Assembly: GCA_036396275.1 (NCBI GenBank)
Contig: DASWLD010000219.1
Span: 1 to 9,857 of the forward strand
DNA length: 9,857 nt
Source: JACQFZ01 sp036396275
GTDB lineage: Bacteria > Pseudomonadota > Gammaproteobacteria > Acidiferrobacterales > Sulfurifustaceae
Direction: 5' to 3'
Below the pieces are notes generated by a model. That model searched no databases. It was not told the origin of the DNA and saw only the letters and a list, made by a program, of their open reading frames with translations. This document shows positions 1 to 7,011 of the stretch, piece by piece (the stretch's first letter is position 1; the number at the start of each line of letters is the position of its first letter). Position numbers and translations under genes: made by a program.

Positions 1-189
1 CCGAAGAGTTTCATGGGTCACCCAAAGCGTTATGTATCGTTACTAAACAGTTCACGAACCATGAACCTTCGATATTCGCTGTCCCTCACCCCCTGCCCTC
101 TCCCGGTGGGAGAGGGGGTCGCTCCTGCGCATCCTGCGCTCGCGACATTCGCACATCCATGTGCAGCAGAGTTGGTTCGCTCACGCGGT
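1..189. other. Non-coding stretch downstream of ubiA
   Basis: No convincing gene lies here. The open frames crossing it are low-complexity shadows that run on into the antisense of ubiA. It contains the GC-rich hairpin repeat at 96-116 and a minor 6-bp inverted repeat with a 2-base loop (151-156 / 159-164). No T-tract follows either structure on either strand, so no intrinsic terminator for the minus-strand operon can be called. The next gene to the left lies outside the window. Confidence 0.6.
81..120. repeat. GC-rich hairpin repeat (CCCTCTCCC / GGGAGAGGG)
   Basis: A perfect 9-bp inverted repeat, 96-104 against 108-116, has a 3-base GGT loop and sits inside a C-rich then G-rich block. Strings of this form (CCCTCACCCC, CCCTCTCCC, GGGAGAGGG) recur between genes in many GC-rich gammaproteobacteria; that statement is from memory and was not checked. 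It lies about 75 bases beyond the ubiA stop codon, where such elements are often found. Without a T-run it is more likely a dispersed palindromic repeat than a classical terminator, although it could still stabilise the 3' end of the ubiA transcript. Confidence 0.6.
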
Positions 190-1056
190 TCAAAGGGCGT
201 GGTAATCGAGCACGAGCCCGACAAAGACGACCGCGCCGAAGCGATTGTTCTCCAAAAAAACGCGAAAGCACGCTTGCGGGTCGCGATCGCGAATCGCCAA
301 CTGCTGCTGCACGGCGATCCCAGCGGCAATCACCAGCCCCGCGTCGTACAGTATCCCACGGCCGGCCATGAACCCGGCGGCCGCGAGCAGCGCCAGCGCG
401 CCGAAGTGAAATAATCCGATGAAAAGCCGATCGCAGTCGCCGAAAAGAATGGCGGTCGACTTCACGCCGATTTTGAGATCATCGGCGCGATCGGCCATCG
501 CATAGGCGGTGTCGTACGCGAGCACCCAGCTTATATTGGCGGCGAGCAGCCACCACGCGAGTGACGGCAGACTATTGGTCTGCGCGGCGAACGCCATCGG
601 AATGCCCCACCCGAAGGTGACGCCCAGGTAGATCTGCGGCAAATGGGTCCAGCGCTTAAACAACGGATAGGATACGGCCAGAAACACGGCGACGAACGAC
701 AACGCGATAGCATACCGGTTTAGCGTCAATACCAGAGCGAAAGCAACGAGACAAAGCGATGCGAACAAAACGAGCGCTTCGCGCGGTTGTACGCGGCCGG
801 CGCCGATCGGGCGCGCGCGTGTACGCGCGACGTGGGGATCGAAATCGCGATCCAGATAGTCGTTGATGACGCAACCGGCGGAGCGCATCAGCAGAACGCC
901 AGCGCAGAAAACCAGCAGCAGCTTGAGATCGGGAACGCCGGCGGCGGCGAACCACAGCGCCCACAGCGTCGGCCATAGCAAAAGCAACGTGCCGATCGGC
1001 CGATGCAGGCGCATCAGACGCGCGTAGTCCGCCAAGCGTTCCGCGACCGCGGTCAT
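190..1056 (-). CDS. ubiA: 4-hydroxybenzoate polyprenyltransferase UbiA
   Basis: This integral inner-membrane enzyme attaches the polyprenyl tail to 4-hydroxybenzoate, the committed step of ubiquinone synthesis. The 288-residue product is close to E. coli UbiA (290). Both Asp-rich motifs of the superfamily are visible: NDYLDRDFD at about 65-73, followed by the conserved RTRARPI, and DTAYAMADRADD at 182-193. They bind the Mg-diphosphate of the prenyl donor. Several hydrophobic segments (about 24-40, 45-62, 95-112, 115-130, 165-180, 212-250 and 274-284) fit a helical-bundle membrane protein. The ATG at 1056 is chosen because it overlaps the recG stop as ATGA and gives the family length; an in-frame upstream start at 1089 would add 11 residues inside recG. 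Translational coupling to recG is likely. ubiC, often a neighbour, is not in the window. Confidence 0.95.
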   Translation of the reverse strand: MTAVAERLADYARLMRLHRPIGTLLLLWPTLWALWFAAAGVPDLKLLLVFCAGVLLMRSAGCVINDYLDRDFDPHVARTRARPIGAGRVQPREALVLFASLCLVAFALVLTLNRYAIALSFVAVFLAVSYPLFKRWTHLPQIYLGVTFGWGIPMAFAAQTNSLPSLAWWLLAANISWVLAYDTAYAMADRADDLKIGVKSTAILFGDCDRLFIGLFHFGALALLAAAGFMAGRGILYDAGLVIAAGIAVQQQLAIRDRDPQACFRVFLENNRFGAVVFVGLVLDYHAL

Positions 1057-3125
1057 ACCGCGCCGTAGTCCTCGCGCCGGCCGAGCCAACGCCGAATGAT
1101 CGGCTCGACCCGCTCGGGGTGGCGCTCGTGCAAGTGCGCCGCGGTTTGCTGCACGCGCGGCAACAACCGGTGGTCGCGCACGATATCGGCGATATGAAAC
1201 GCGGCGAGCCCGGTCTGCCGCGTTCCGAGCAACTCGCCCGGTCCGCGCATCTCCAAGTCGCGCCGTGCGATTTCAAACCCGTCGTTGGTTTCGCGCAGCG
1301 CCGCCAAGCGATCGCGCGCGACCTCGGACAGCGGCGCCTGATACAGCAGCACGCAACTGCTCTGCGCGGCGCCGCGTCCTACGCGCCCGCGCAATTGATG
1401 CAACTGCGACAACCCGAGGCGCTCGGCATTTTCGATAATCATGAGCGAGGCGTTGGGCACATCGACGCCGACTTCGATGACGGTGGTCGCGACCAGCAGA
1501 TGAACATCGCCGCGCTTGAACGCCCCCATCCCGCGTTCCTTCTCGGCGGGCTTCAAGCGTCCATGCACCAGCGCAACCTTGAGGTCCGGCAGCGCCTCTG
1601 CCAACGCTTCGGCGGTTCGCGTCGCGGTCTCAAGATCGAGCGTTTCCGATTCCTCGATCAGCGGGCAAACCCAATAGGCTTGGCGTCCGCCGGCGCAGGC
1701 TTCGTGCACGCGACGCACGACCTCGGCACGCCGGGCGGCCGGCACCGCGACGGTTTCGACCGGCTGACGGCCCGCGGGCAGTTCATCGACGATCGACACG
1801 TCGAGATCCGCATAAACGCTTTGCGCGAGCGTGCGCGGAATCGGCGTCGCGCTCATGATGAGCTGGTGCGGTAGCAGTCCGTCGCTGCTGCCTTTGGTAC
1901 GCAGGCGCATCCGCTGCTGTACCCCGAAACGGTGCTGCTCGTCGACAACGATGAGCCCAAGCCGCGCAAAGCGCACGTCATCCTGAAACAACGCGTGCGT
2001 CCCGACGACGACGCGAGCGCGCCCCTCGGCGACGTCGACATATGCCGCCGTACGCGCCCGGCCGGTCAAGCGGCCGGACAGGCCGGTTAGCCCGACCCCA
2101 AGCGGCAACAACCACTCGCTCAAATTCTTCAGGTGCTGTTCGGCCAACAACTCGGTCGGGGCCATGAACGCCACCTGATAGCCTGCTTCCACCGCCAGCA
2201 ACGCCGCGCACGCCGCGATCACGGTCTTGCCCGAACCGACGTCGCCTTGCACCAGTCGCTGCATCGGCTGCGGCCGCGCGAGATCGCGTTGGATTTCGCT
2301 GAAGACGCGTTGTTGCGCGCCCGTGAGCGTGAAGGGCAATTTCGCGATCAGTTGTCGCGCCAGGGTTCCGGAAGCCGCCATGGGCGGCGCCGGTTCGGCG
2401 CGAAGTCGCGCGCGAACCCGTTGCAAGCTCAGGTAGTACGCCAGCAGCTCTTCGAACGCCAAACGCTGCTGCGCCGGCGCCTGTCCGCTCATGAGCGCGA
2501 CGACATCGGTACCGGGTGGCGGCCGATGCACGAGCGCCAACGCATCGCGCAGACTGGGCAACTGCATTTGCTCGAGCACGGTATCGGTCAAGAGTTCAGT
2601 TAGGTGATCCAGATGGCGGTCGAGTGCCTGGCCGATGAGACGCCGCAGATACGCTTGGCTCAGGCCGGCGGTCGCCGGATATACCGGCGTCAGATGATCC
2701 TCCGGCCGCGGCGTCTCGCCTTCGGGTAGCAGCAGGTATTCCGGATGCGCCATCTCCAACCCCGCCGGCCCGAAGCGCGCCGACCCGAAACAGCGCAGCC
2801 AGCGCCCGCGCGCGAGCTGGTCGCGCTGCGCGGCGTTGAAGTGAAAAAACCGCAGGTGCACGTGGCCGGTGGAATCGGCGAGTCGACAAACCAGCGCGCG
2901 GCGGCGACGGCGGACAACATCAACGAGTTCGATCCGGCCGGCGATCAACGCCTCCCGTCCCGGCCGCAGCGACCCGAGCGCCGTCAGGCACGTACGATCT
3001 TGGTAGCGCGCGGGCAAATGAAACAGCAGGTCCTGAACCGTCATCAGCCCCAACACGCTTAACTTCTCGGCGACGCGCGGCCCGACACCCTTGAAGCGCG
3101 TGAGCGGCGCGGTAGAAATATCCAT
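1053..3125 (-). CDS. recG: ATP-dependent DNA helicase RecG
   Basis: RecG is a cytosolic superfamily-2 helicase that remodels stalled replication forks, D-loops, R-loops and Holliday junctions. The 690 residues compare with 693 in E. coli. Visible in order from the ATG at 3125 are an N-terminal FKGVG segment, a wedge/OB region (about 55-130), Walker A GDVGSGKT (294-301), the DEQH box with HRFG (395-401), SATPIPRTL (425-433), VIEVGVDVPNA (about 549-559), QLHQLRGRVGRG (574-585) and the RecG-type RDLEMRGPGELLGTRQTG block (about 622-639). The reading frame extends upstream to a TTG at 3146 that would add seven residues, but that start lies in a repeat. The ATG gives an N-terminus more like E. coli and Pseudomonas RecG. 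Neither start has a clear Shine-Dalgarno. The gene follows ridA by 67 bases, and its stop overlaps the ubiA start. Confidence 0.95.
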   Translation of the reverse strand: MDISTAPLTRFKGVGPRVAEKLSVLGLMTVQDLLFHLPARYQDRTCLTALGSLRPGREALIAGRIELVDVVRRRRRALVCRLADSTGHVHLRFFHFNAAQRDQLARGRWLRCFGSARFGPAGLEMAHPEYLLLPEGETPRPEDHLTPVYPATAGLSQAYLRRLIGQALDRHLDHLTELLTDTVLEQMQLPSLRDALALVHRPPPGTDVVALMSGQAPAQQRLAFEELLAYYLSLQRVRARLRAEPAPPMAASGTLARQLIAKLPFTLTGAQQRVFSEIQRDLARPQPMQRLVQGDVGSGKTVIAACAALLAVEAGYQVAFMAPTELLAEQHLKNLSEWLLPLGVGLTGLSGRLTGRARTAAYVDVAEGRARVVVGTHALFQDDVRFARLGLIVVDEQHRFGVQQRMRLRTKGSSDGLLPHQLIMSATPIPRTLAQSVYADLDVSIVDELPAGRQPVETVAVPAARRAEVVRRVHEACAGGRQAYWVCPLIEESETLDLETATRTAEALAEALPDLKVALVHGRLKPAEKERGMGAFKRGDVHLLVATTVIEVGVDVPNASLMIIENAERLGLSQLHQLRGRVGRGAAQSSCVLLYQAPLSEVARDRLAALRETNDGFEIARRDLEMRGPGELLGTRQTGLAAFHIADIVRDHRLLPRVQQTAAHLHERHPERVEPIIRRWLGRREDYGAV

Positions 3126-3130
3126 AAGTT

Positions 3131-3206
3131 CAGTAGCAAGGTTCAAGTTGCAAGTAGCAAGAAACCAATCGCTACGTCTCGCTTGCTACTTGTCACTTGC
3201 TACTTG
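3131..3206. repeat. AAGTAGCAAG repeat cluster (direct and inverted) at the ridA-recG junction
   Basis: The unit AAGTAGCAAG occurs at 3152-3161, with a one-mismatch copy at 3131-3140. Its inverse CTTGCTACTT occurs at 3182-3191 and 3196-3205. The core is a perfect 11-bp inverted repeat, 3151-3161 against 3182-3192, with a 20-base loop; the outer copies can extend it with 9 of 10 pairs. The right-hand copy lies inside ridA and encodes its last residues and stop codon. The left side covers the alternative TTG start of recG. It looks like an inserted small palindromic repeat and has no T-run typical of an intrinsic terminator. Confidence 0.7.
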
Positions 3207-3585
3207 GCAGTATAAGTACCGCGTCCATCTCGACCGCTGCCCCCTTCGGCAGCGCAGCTACACCGACCGCCGCACGCGCGGGGTAGGGCGGCGTGAAGTA
3301 GCGCGCCATGACCTCGTTGACGAGCGCGAAGTGGCCGAGATCCGTTAGATAGACGTTCAACTTGACGACATCGCTCAGATCGCCTCCGGCCGCTCGCGCA
3401 ACCGCGCGAAGGTTTTCAAACACGCGGGTGATCTGCGCGGCCATATCCCCGGTCTCTAGGTCCCCGGTTTGCGGATTGAGCGGTATCTGCCCGGATAAGT
3501 ACACCGTTTGACCGGCACGCACGGCTTGAGAATACGGCCCGAGCGCTTTAGGCGCTGCGGGGGTGGAAATAACCTGTTTGTTCAT
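3193..3585 (-). CDS. ridA: RidA family 2-iminobutanoate/2-iminopropanoate deaminase
   Basis: RidA hydrolyses reactive enamine/imine intermediates released by PLP enzymes such as threonine dehydratase, protecting other PLP enzymes from damage. It works as a cytosolic homotrimer. The 130 residues match the family (E. coli 128). Conserved features are GPYSQAV (16-22), SGQIPLNP (31-38), ENLRAV with the following AGG, and the catalytic-site Arg104 (PARAAVGVAALPKGA) and Glu119 (VEMDAV), equivalent to E. coli Arg105 and Glu120. The C-terminal LPSSK and the stop are read from the repeat at 3182-3206, so the original tail was probably altered. The ATG at 3585 is preceded by AGAGGG at good spacing, but this ribosome site is locked in a hairpin (3588-3610). 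It lies between spoT and recG; ridA after spoT also occurs in Pseudomonas. Confidence 0.95.
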   Translation of the reverse strand: MNKQVISTPAAPKALGPYSQAVRAGQTVYLSGQIPLNPQTGDLETGDMAAQITRVFENLRAVARAAGGDLSDVVKLNVYLTDLGHFALVNEVMARYFTPPYPARAAVGVAALPKGAAVEMDAVLILPSSK

Positions 3586-3587
3586 GA

Positions 3588-3610
3588 TTGCCCTCTTCGA
3601 TAGAGGGCAA
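3588..3610 (-). promoter_or_regulatory. Perfect hairpin covering the ridA ribosome-binding site
   Basis: Read on the minus strand, TTGCCCTCT, a 5-base loop ATCGA and AGAGGGCAA form a perfect 9-bp stem that ends two bases before the ridA ATG. The AGAGGG in the 3' arm is the only Shine-Dalgarno candidate, so the folded RNA would hide it. The sequence and its pairing are seen directly. A control function (translation dependent on unfolding, for example by ribosomes finishing spoT or by a bound factor) is inferred. No T-run follows, so this is not a standard terminator of spoT. Confidence 0.6.
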
Positions 3611-3666
3611 AAGTGTCGGCGGCGGCCCGCGCGAATGCAAGACCATCGCCAAGCGAAGGATTCGGC

Positions 3667-5955
3667 TCAGCCTTTCTTACGGTTGATTCGTACCACGGTA
3701 TCGAGCGCGCGGATGCGGCGCATGATGCTGGCGAGATGGACGCGGTCCTTTACCTCGACCGTGAAATCCATGGTGGTGTAGCGGCCGTCGCGGTCGTCGA
3801 ACGACACCGAATCGATGTTCGCTTCCTGTTCCGCGATCGCGGCCGCGACTGACGCGAGCACGCCGCGGTTGTTGCGCACTTCCACCCGAATGGCCACCGG
3901 AAACACGCCTTCGATACTTTGCTCCCAGCGCACGTCGATCCACTGCTCGGGGTGCTTGCGAAACTTGGCGACGTTCTTGCAGTCCTCGGTGTGTACGACG
4001 ATGCCGCGCCCCGCGGACAGGAAACCGAGAATCGGGTCCCCCGGTATCGGTCGGCAGCAGCGCGCATAGGTAACGACCACGCCTTCCGTGCCGCGGATCG
4101 CGAGCACCGGCTCCTTGTCGCTCTTGCGCAGCAATTTCCGGAACCGCTGCGTAAAGCCGAACCCGGACGCCGGTACCGCTGTTTTCGGCACCAGCTGGCG
4201 CGCCACGACCGCCGCCACCCGATTCCCGAGGCCGATGTCGTTCAGCAACTGGTTCCAATTCTTGAGTTTCAGACCGGCGATCAGCTTCTCGCGCTGCTCG
4301 TCGGTCACCGGCGCGGCATCCGCGCCCAAATCCTTGAGCGCCCGGTCGAGAAGCCGGCCTCCGAGATCGACCGCGCCGCCGAACTCGCGGCCTTTTAGGA
4401 AGCTGCGAATGTGCGCTCGCGCCTTGCCGGTCGCGACGAAATCGAGCCACGACGGACTCGGATAGCCCGCGGGCGAGGTCAGTATCTCGACGTGATCGCC
4501 GTTCTTGAGCGTCGTGCGCAGCGGCGTCAGCTCGTGGTTCACCTTCGCGCCGACGCAATGATTGCCGATGTCGGTATGCACGTCGTAGGCGAAGTCGATG
4601 ACCGTGGCGCCACGCGGCAATTTTTTGATCGCGCCGTTCGGCGTGAAGACGTACACCTCATCCGGAAATAGGTCGATCTTCAGATGCTCCAGAAATTCGC
4701 GGGGGTTGCCGGCCTTTTGTTGGATCTCGAGCAACTCCTTCAGCCATTGCAGCGCGCGCTGGCGCATGCCGTCCGAACCGAGTTCACCGCTCTTGTAGAG
4801 CCAATGCGACGCGACGCCGGCCTCGGCGACGCGATGCATCTCGCCCGTGCGAATTTGCAGCTCGATCGACACGCCGAACGGCCCGAACACGACCGTGTGC
4901 AGCGACTGATAACCGTTCGCCTTGGGGATGGCGATATAGTCCTTAAATCGCCCGGGAATCGGCTTGTATAGATTGTGCAGCATTCCAAGCACGCGGTAGC
5001 AGGTGTCGGCCTTGTCGACGATAACCCGAAATCCGTAGATGTCGTACACCTGGTCGAACGTGAGTTTCTTGGTCAGCATCTTGCGGTAGATGCCGTAGAC
5101 GTTTTTCTCGCGCCCGGTGAGATCCGCCGTAACGCCTTCGAGCTCGAGCTGCTGCAGCATCGCGGTTTTCACTTTTTCGACGATCGCCTTGCGATTCGCG
5201 CGGCGCTTGCGAATCGACTCGTTCAGGATGCGATAGCGCAGCGGATAGAGCGTCGCCATCGCCAGGTCTTCGAGCTCGACCGACCACTGGTGCACACCCA
5301 GACGATTGGCGATCGGCGAATAAATGTCGAGCGTCTCGCGCGCCAGGGCCCGCTGGCGCTCGCGCGGCAGAGCGCCGATGGTGCGCATGTTGTGCAGCCG
5401 GTCGGCAAGCTTGATCAGGATGACGCGAATGTCGCTCGCCATCGCGAGCAGCATCTTGCGAAAGTTTTCGGCTTGCGCCTCTTCCTGGCTCTGGAATTCG
5501 ATGCGCGTAATCTTCGACACGCCGTCGACAAGTTCGGCCACGTCCTTGCCGAAAACACCGGCGATGGCCTCCTTCGCGGTTTTCGTGTCTTCGATAACGT
5601 CGTGCAGAATCGCGGCGATGATGCTCTTCGCGTCCATGTGCATCGACGCCAGAATGTGCGCCACTTCGAGCGGATGGGAGATGTACGGCTCGCCGCTGAC
5701 GCGGCGCTGGCCGGCGTGTGCGTCGGCGCCGAACCGATAGGCCGCGCGCACGTCGGCGACGTCTTTATGGTCGAGATAGGGCGCCAGCAGCGTACAGAGA
5801 TCGTCGATCTCGAAATGCGCCGGCGCGAGCCGCTCGTGTGGCGGCGTCTCGTCGTCCCGCCGCCGGATCGCTTCCGCGGCGTTAGAGCGTGGGCGCGGCC
5901 GCGTCTTCCCCCGGCTTGGCGGCGAGGTCGGCGGCCGGGTTTTGCTCGGTTGCAT
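3667..5955 (-). CDS. spoT: Bifunctional (p)ppGpp synthetase/hydrolase SpoT
   Basis: This long RelA/SpoT homologue makes and degrades the alarmone (p)ppGpp. The 762 residues compare with 702 in E. coli. From the N-terminus it has a basic, Pro-rich extension (1-46). The HD hydrolase domain follows, with His94, His118-Asp119 (LHDVIEDT) and Asp185...Asn189 (LADRLHN). The synthetase domain has YDIYGFR with Asp305, the RFKD motif at 336-339 (RxKD type of bifunctional enzymes), IPKANGYQSLHT and Glu365 in ELQIRT. Then come TGS (about 428-490), a Cys-Cys/His/Cys zinc-finger-like motif (Cys633, Cys634, His655, Cys659) and a C-terminal ACT domain (about 686-757). Both catalytic sites look intact. The ATG at 5955 lies inside rpoZ, 74 bases of overlap, and is preceded by GAGG nine bases upstream. 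No other ATG occurs before the HD residues, so this start is favoured. Confidence 0.95.
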   Translation of the reverse strand: MQPSKTRPPTSPPSRGKTRPRPRSNAAEAIRRRDDETPPHERLAPAHFEIDDLCTLLAPYLDHKDVADVRAAYRFGADAHAGQRRVSGEPYISHPLEVAHILASMHMDAKSIIAAILHDVIEDTKTAKEAIAGVFGKDVAELVDGVSKITRIEFQSQEEAQAENFRKMLLAMASDIRVILIKLADRLHNMRTIGALPRERQRALARETLDIYSPIANRLGVHQWSVELEDLAMATLYPLRYRILNESIRKRRANRKAIVEKVKTAMLQQLELEGVTADLTGREKNVYGIYRKMLTKKLTFDQVYDIYGFRVIVDKADTCYRVLGMLHNLYKPIPGRFKDYIAIPKANGYQSLHTVVFGPFGVSIELQIRTGEMHRVAEAGVASHWLYKSGELGSDGMRQRALQWLKELLEIQQKAGNPREFLEHLKIDLFPDEVYVFTPNGAIKKLPRGATVIDFAYDVHTDIGNHCVGAKVNHELTPLRTTLKNGDHVEILTSPAGYPSPSWLDFVATGKARAHIRSFLKGREFGGAVDLGGRLLDRALKDLGADAAPVTDEQREKLIAGLKLKNWNQLLNDIGLGNRVAAVVARQLVPKTAVPASGFGFTQRFRKLLRKSDKEPVLAIRGTEGVVVTYARCCRPIPGDPILGFLSAGRGIVVHTEDCKNVAKFRKHPEQWIDVRWEQSIEGVFPVAIRVEVRNNRGVLASVAAAIAEQEANIDSVSFDDRDGRYTTMDFTVEVKDRVHLASIMRRIRALDTVVRINRKKG

Positions 5956-6184
5956 CGTCGTCTGCCTCGAGCCCCGGCGGCGGGCTCTCCTCGTCGAGGA
6001 TAGCGTTGGTCACGAAACCGCCGGCGATCTCGCGCAGCGCGAGCACCGTCGGCTTGTCGTTTTCTTTCGGTACGCAGGCTTCCGCACCCAACGTCAGCTG
6101 GCGCGCGCGCTTGGCGGCGACCAGCACCAATTGAAAACGGTTGTCGACGTTTTCCAGACAATCTTCTACGGTAATACGGGCCAT
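5882..6184 (-). CDS. rpoZ: DNA-directed RNA polymerase omega subunit
   Basis: Omega helps fold and hold the beta-prime subunit in RNA polymerase and forms part of ppGpp site 1. The 100 residues compare with 91 in E. coli. The N-terminus MARITVEDCLENVDNRFQLV and the blocks VLVAAKRARQL, KENDKPTVLALREIA and AILDEE are typical. The first residues Ala2, Arg3 and Thr5, which contribute to ppGpp binding in E. coli (MARVTV), are kept, with Ile for Val at position 4. The C-terminal 35 residues are acidic, Ala/Pro-rich and probably flexible. AGAGG lies 7 bases upstream of the ATG, giving a clear start. The last 74 bases overlap spoT in another frame, so the two are very likely co-transcribed and possibly translationally coupled. 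Confidence 0.96.
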   Translation of the reverse strand: MARITVEDCLENVDNRFQLVLVAAKRARQLTLGAEACVPKENDKPTVLALREIAGGFVTNAILDEESPPPGLEADDDATEQNPAADLAAKPGEDAAAPTL

Positions 6185-6399
6185 GCGTTACCTCTTTACT
6201 CAATAATAGTATGGCGCATTTCTGCGAATACGCTCGTAAACCTCATCTCAACCAATTTCGACAAAGGATACGACTCGCGAGCCGTACCGTTAGACGACGC
6301 GGGAGAGACGGCGTAACAGCGCCGCCGCGAATGGTGTGCTGACGCGGTTCTCAAGTCGGTTATCTTACTGGCCGACAGGCGTTAACGCCAGACGAGCGC
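6185..6399. other. gmk-rpoZ intergenic region, possible rpoZ-spoT promoter
   Basis: This 215-base gap is the longest gene-free stretch in the window. Next to rpoZ it is AT-richer than its surroundings. On the minus strand it carries a TATTAT element (6203-6208) overlapping a CATACT (6208-6213), but neither has a good -35 box at 16-18 bases, so a promoter is only suspected. Near gmk there is a perfect 12-bp palindrome (6378-6389, centred on GTTAAC) and a 5-bp stem (6309-6313 / 6320-6324). None is followed by a T-run, so no intrinsic terminator is called. No small gene could be supported. Confidence 0.35.
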
Positions 6400-7005
6400 C
6401 TACGCCCTGAACAGCGCTTCGATATCGAGGGTCAGCGCGCGCCGCTCGTAGGGCTTGCCGTTTACGATCGCTTCGAGGTCCGCCAGGGCGCGATCGAAGT
6501 CGTCGTTCACGATGGCGTAGTCGAATTCGTCGTGATGACGCATCTCATCCACGGCCGCCTGCATGCGGCGCGCGATCACGTCCGGTTTGTCCTGACCGCG
6601 CCCCCGCAACCGCCGCTCAAGGGTGGCGCGCGACGGGGGTAGCAGAAAGATGGCCTGCGCCTGCGGCCACTCGCGTTTGATCGCGCGCGCGCCTTGCCAG
6701 TCGATATCGAAGATCACACGCTTGCCCTTCGCCAAAATTCGCTCCACGGCGGCACGAGCGGTGCCGTAACGATTTCCAAATACTTCGGCGTGCTCGAGAA
6801 ACTCGCCGCGATCGATCATCGCCTGAAACTCCGCCGGCGCGACGAAGTAGTAGTGCTCGCCGTTGCGCTCGCCCGGCCGCGGCGCGCGTGTCGTGTGTGA
6901 AATCGAAAGCGTGACATCCGGCAACCGTTCCACCAACGCCCGCGCCAGGCTCGTCTTGCCGGTACCGGACGCCGCCGAAAGAATGAAAATATTGCTTTTA
7001 TGCAT
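6400..7005 (-). CDS. gmk: Guanylate kinase
   Basis: Gmk phosphorylates GMP (and dGMP) to GDP using ATP, an essential cytosolic step of guanine nucleotide synthesis. The 201 residues compare with 207 in E. coli. The P-loop is SAASGTGKT (10-18), with Ala where most family members have Pro (SAPSGAGKS). The GMP-binding block SHTTRAPRPGERNGEHYYF (36-54), FLEHAEVFGNRYGT (69-82), the DIDWQGA motif (100-106) and the lid RRLRGRGQD (131-139) are all present, as is VNDDFD (166-171). The ATG at 7005 fits the family N-terminus, but no Shine-Dalgarno is visible before it: the upstream sequence is the edge of a large inverted repeat. The gene lies between yicC and rpoZ, the usual gammaproteobacterial order. 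Proteobacterial Gmk is reported to be largely insensitive to (p)ppGpp, unlike Firmicutes enzymes. Confidence 0.96.
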   Translation of the reverse strand: MHKSNIFILSAASGTGKTSLARALVERLPDVTLSISHTTRAPRPGERNGEHYYFVAPAEFQAMIDRGEFLEHAEVFGNRYGTARAAVERILAKGKRVIFDIDWQGARAIKREWPQAQAIFLLPPSRATLERRLRGRGQDKPDVIARRMQAAVDEMRHHDEFDYAIVNDDFDRALADLEAIVNGKPYERRALTLDIEALFRA

Positions 7006-7011
7006 TCGTGA

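Noticed and set aside
13..414. 133-residue open frame on the plus strand at the left edge
   Set aside because: It starts in the non-coding region, passes through the hairpin repeat and runs antisense into ubiA, with no family features.
1119..1874. 251-residue open frame on the plus strand
   Set aside because: Antisense to recG, with Arg/Gln/His-rich low-complexity composition typical of a shadow frame.
3588..3610. Intrinsic terminator for spoT
   Set aside because: The stem is perfect but no T-run follows on the minus strand; the ridA ATG comes two bases later.
4975..6003. 342-residue open frame on the plus strand
   Set aside because: It is wholly antisense to spoT and rpoZ, has no recognisable motif, and is explained by the GC-rich codon bias of the opposite strand.
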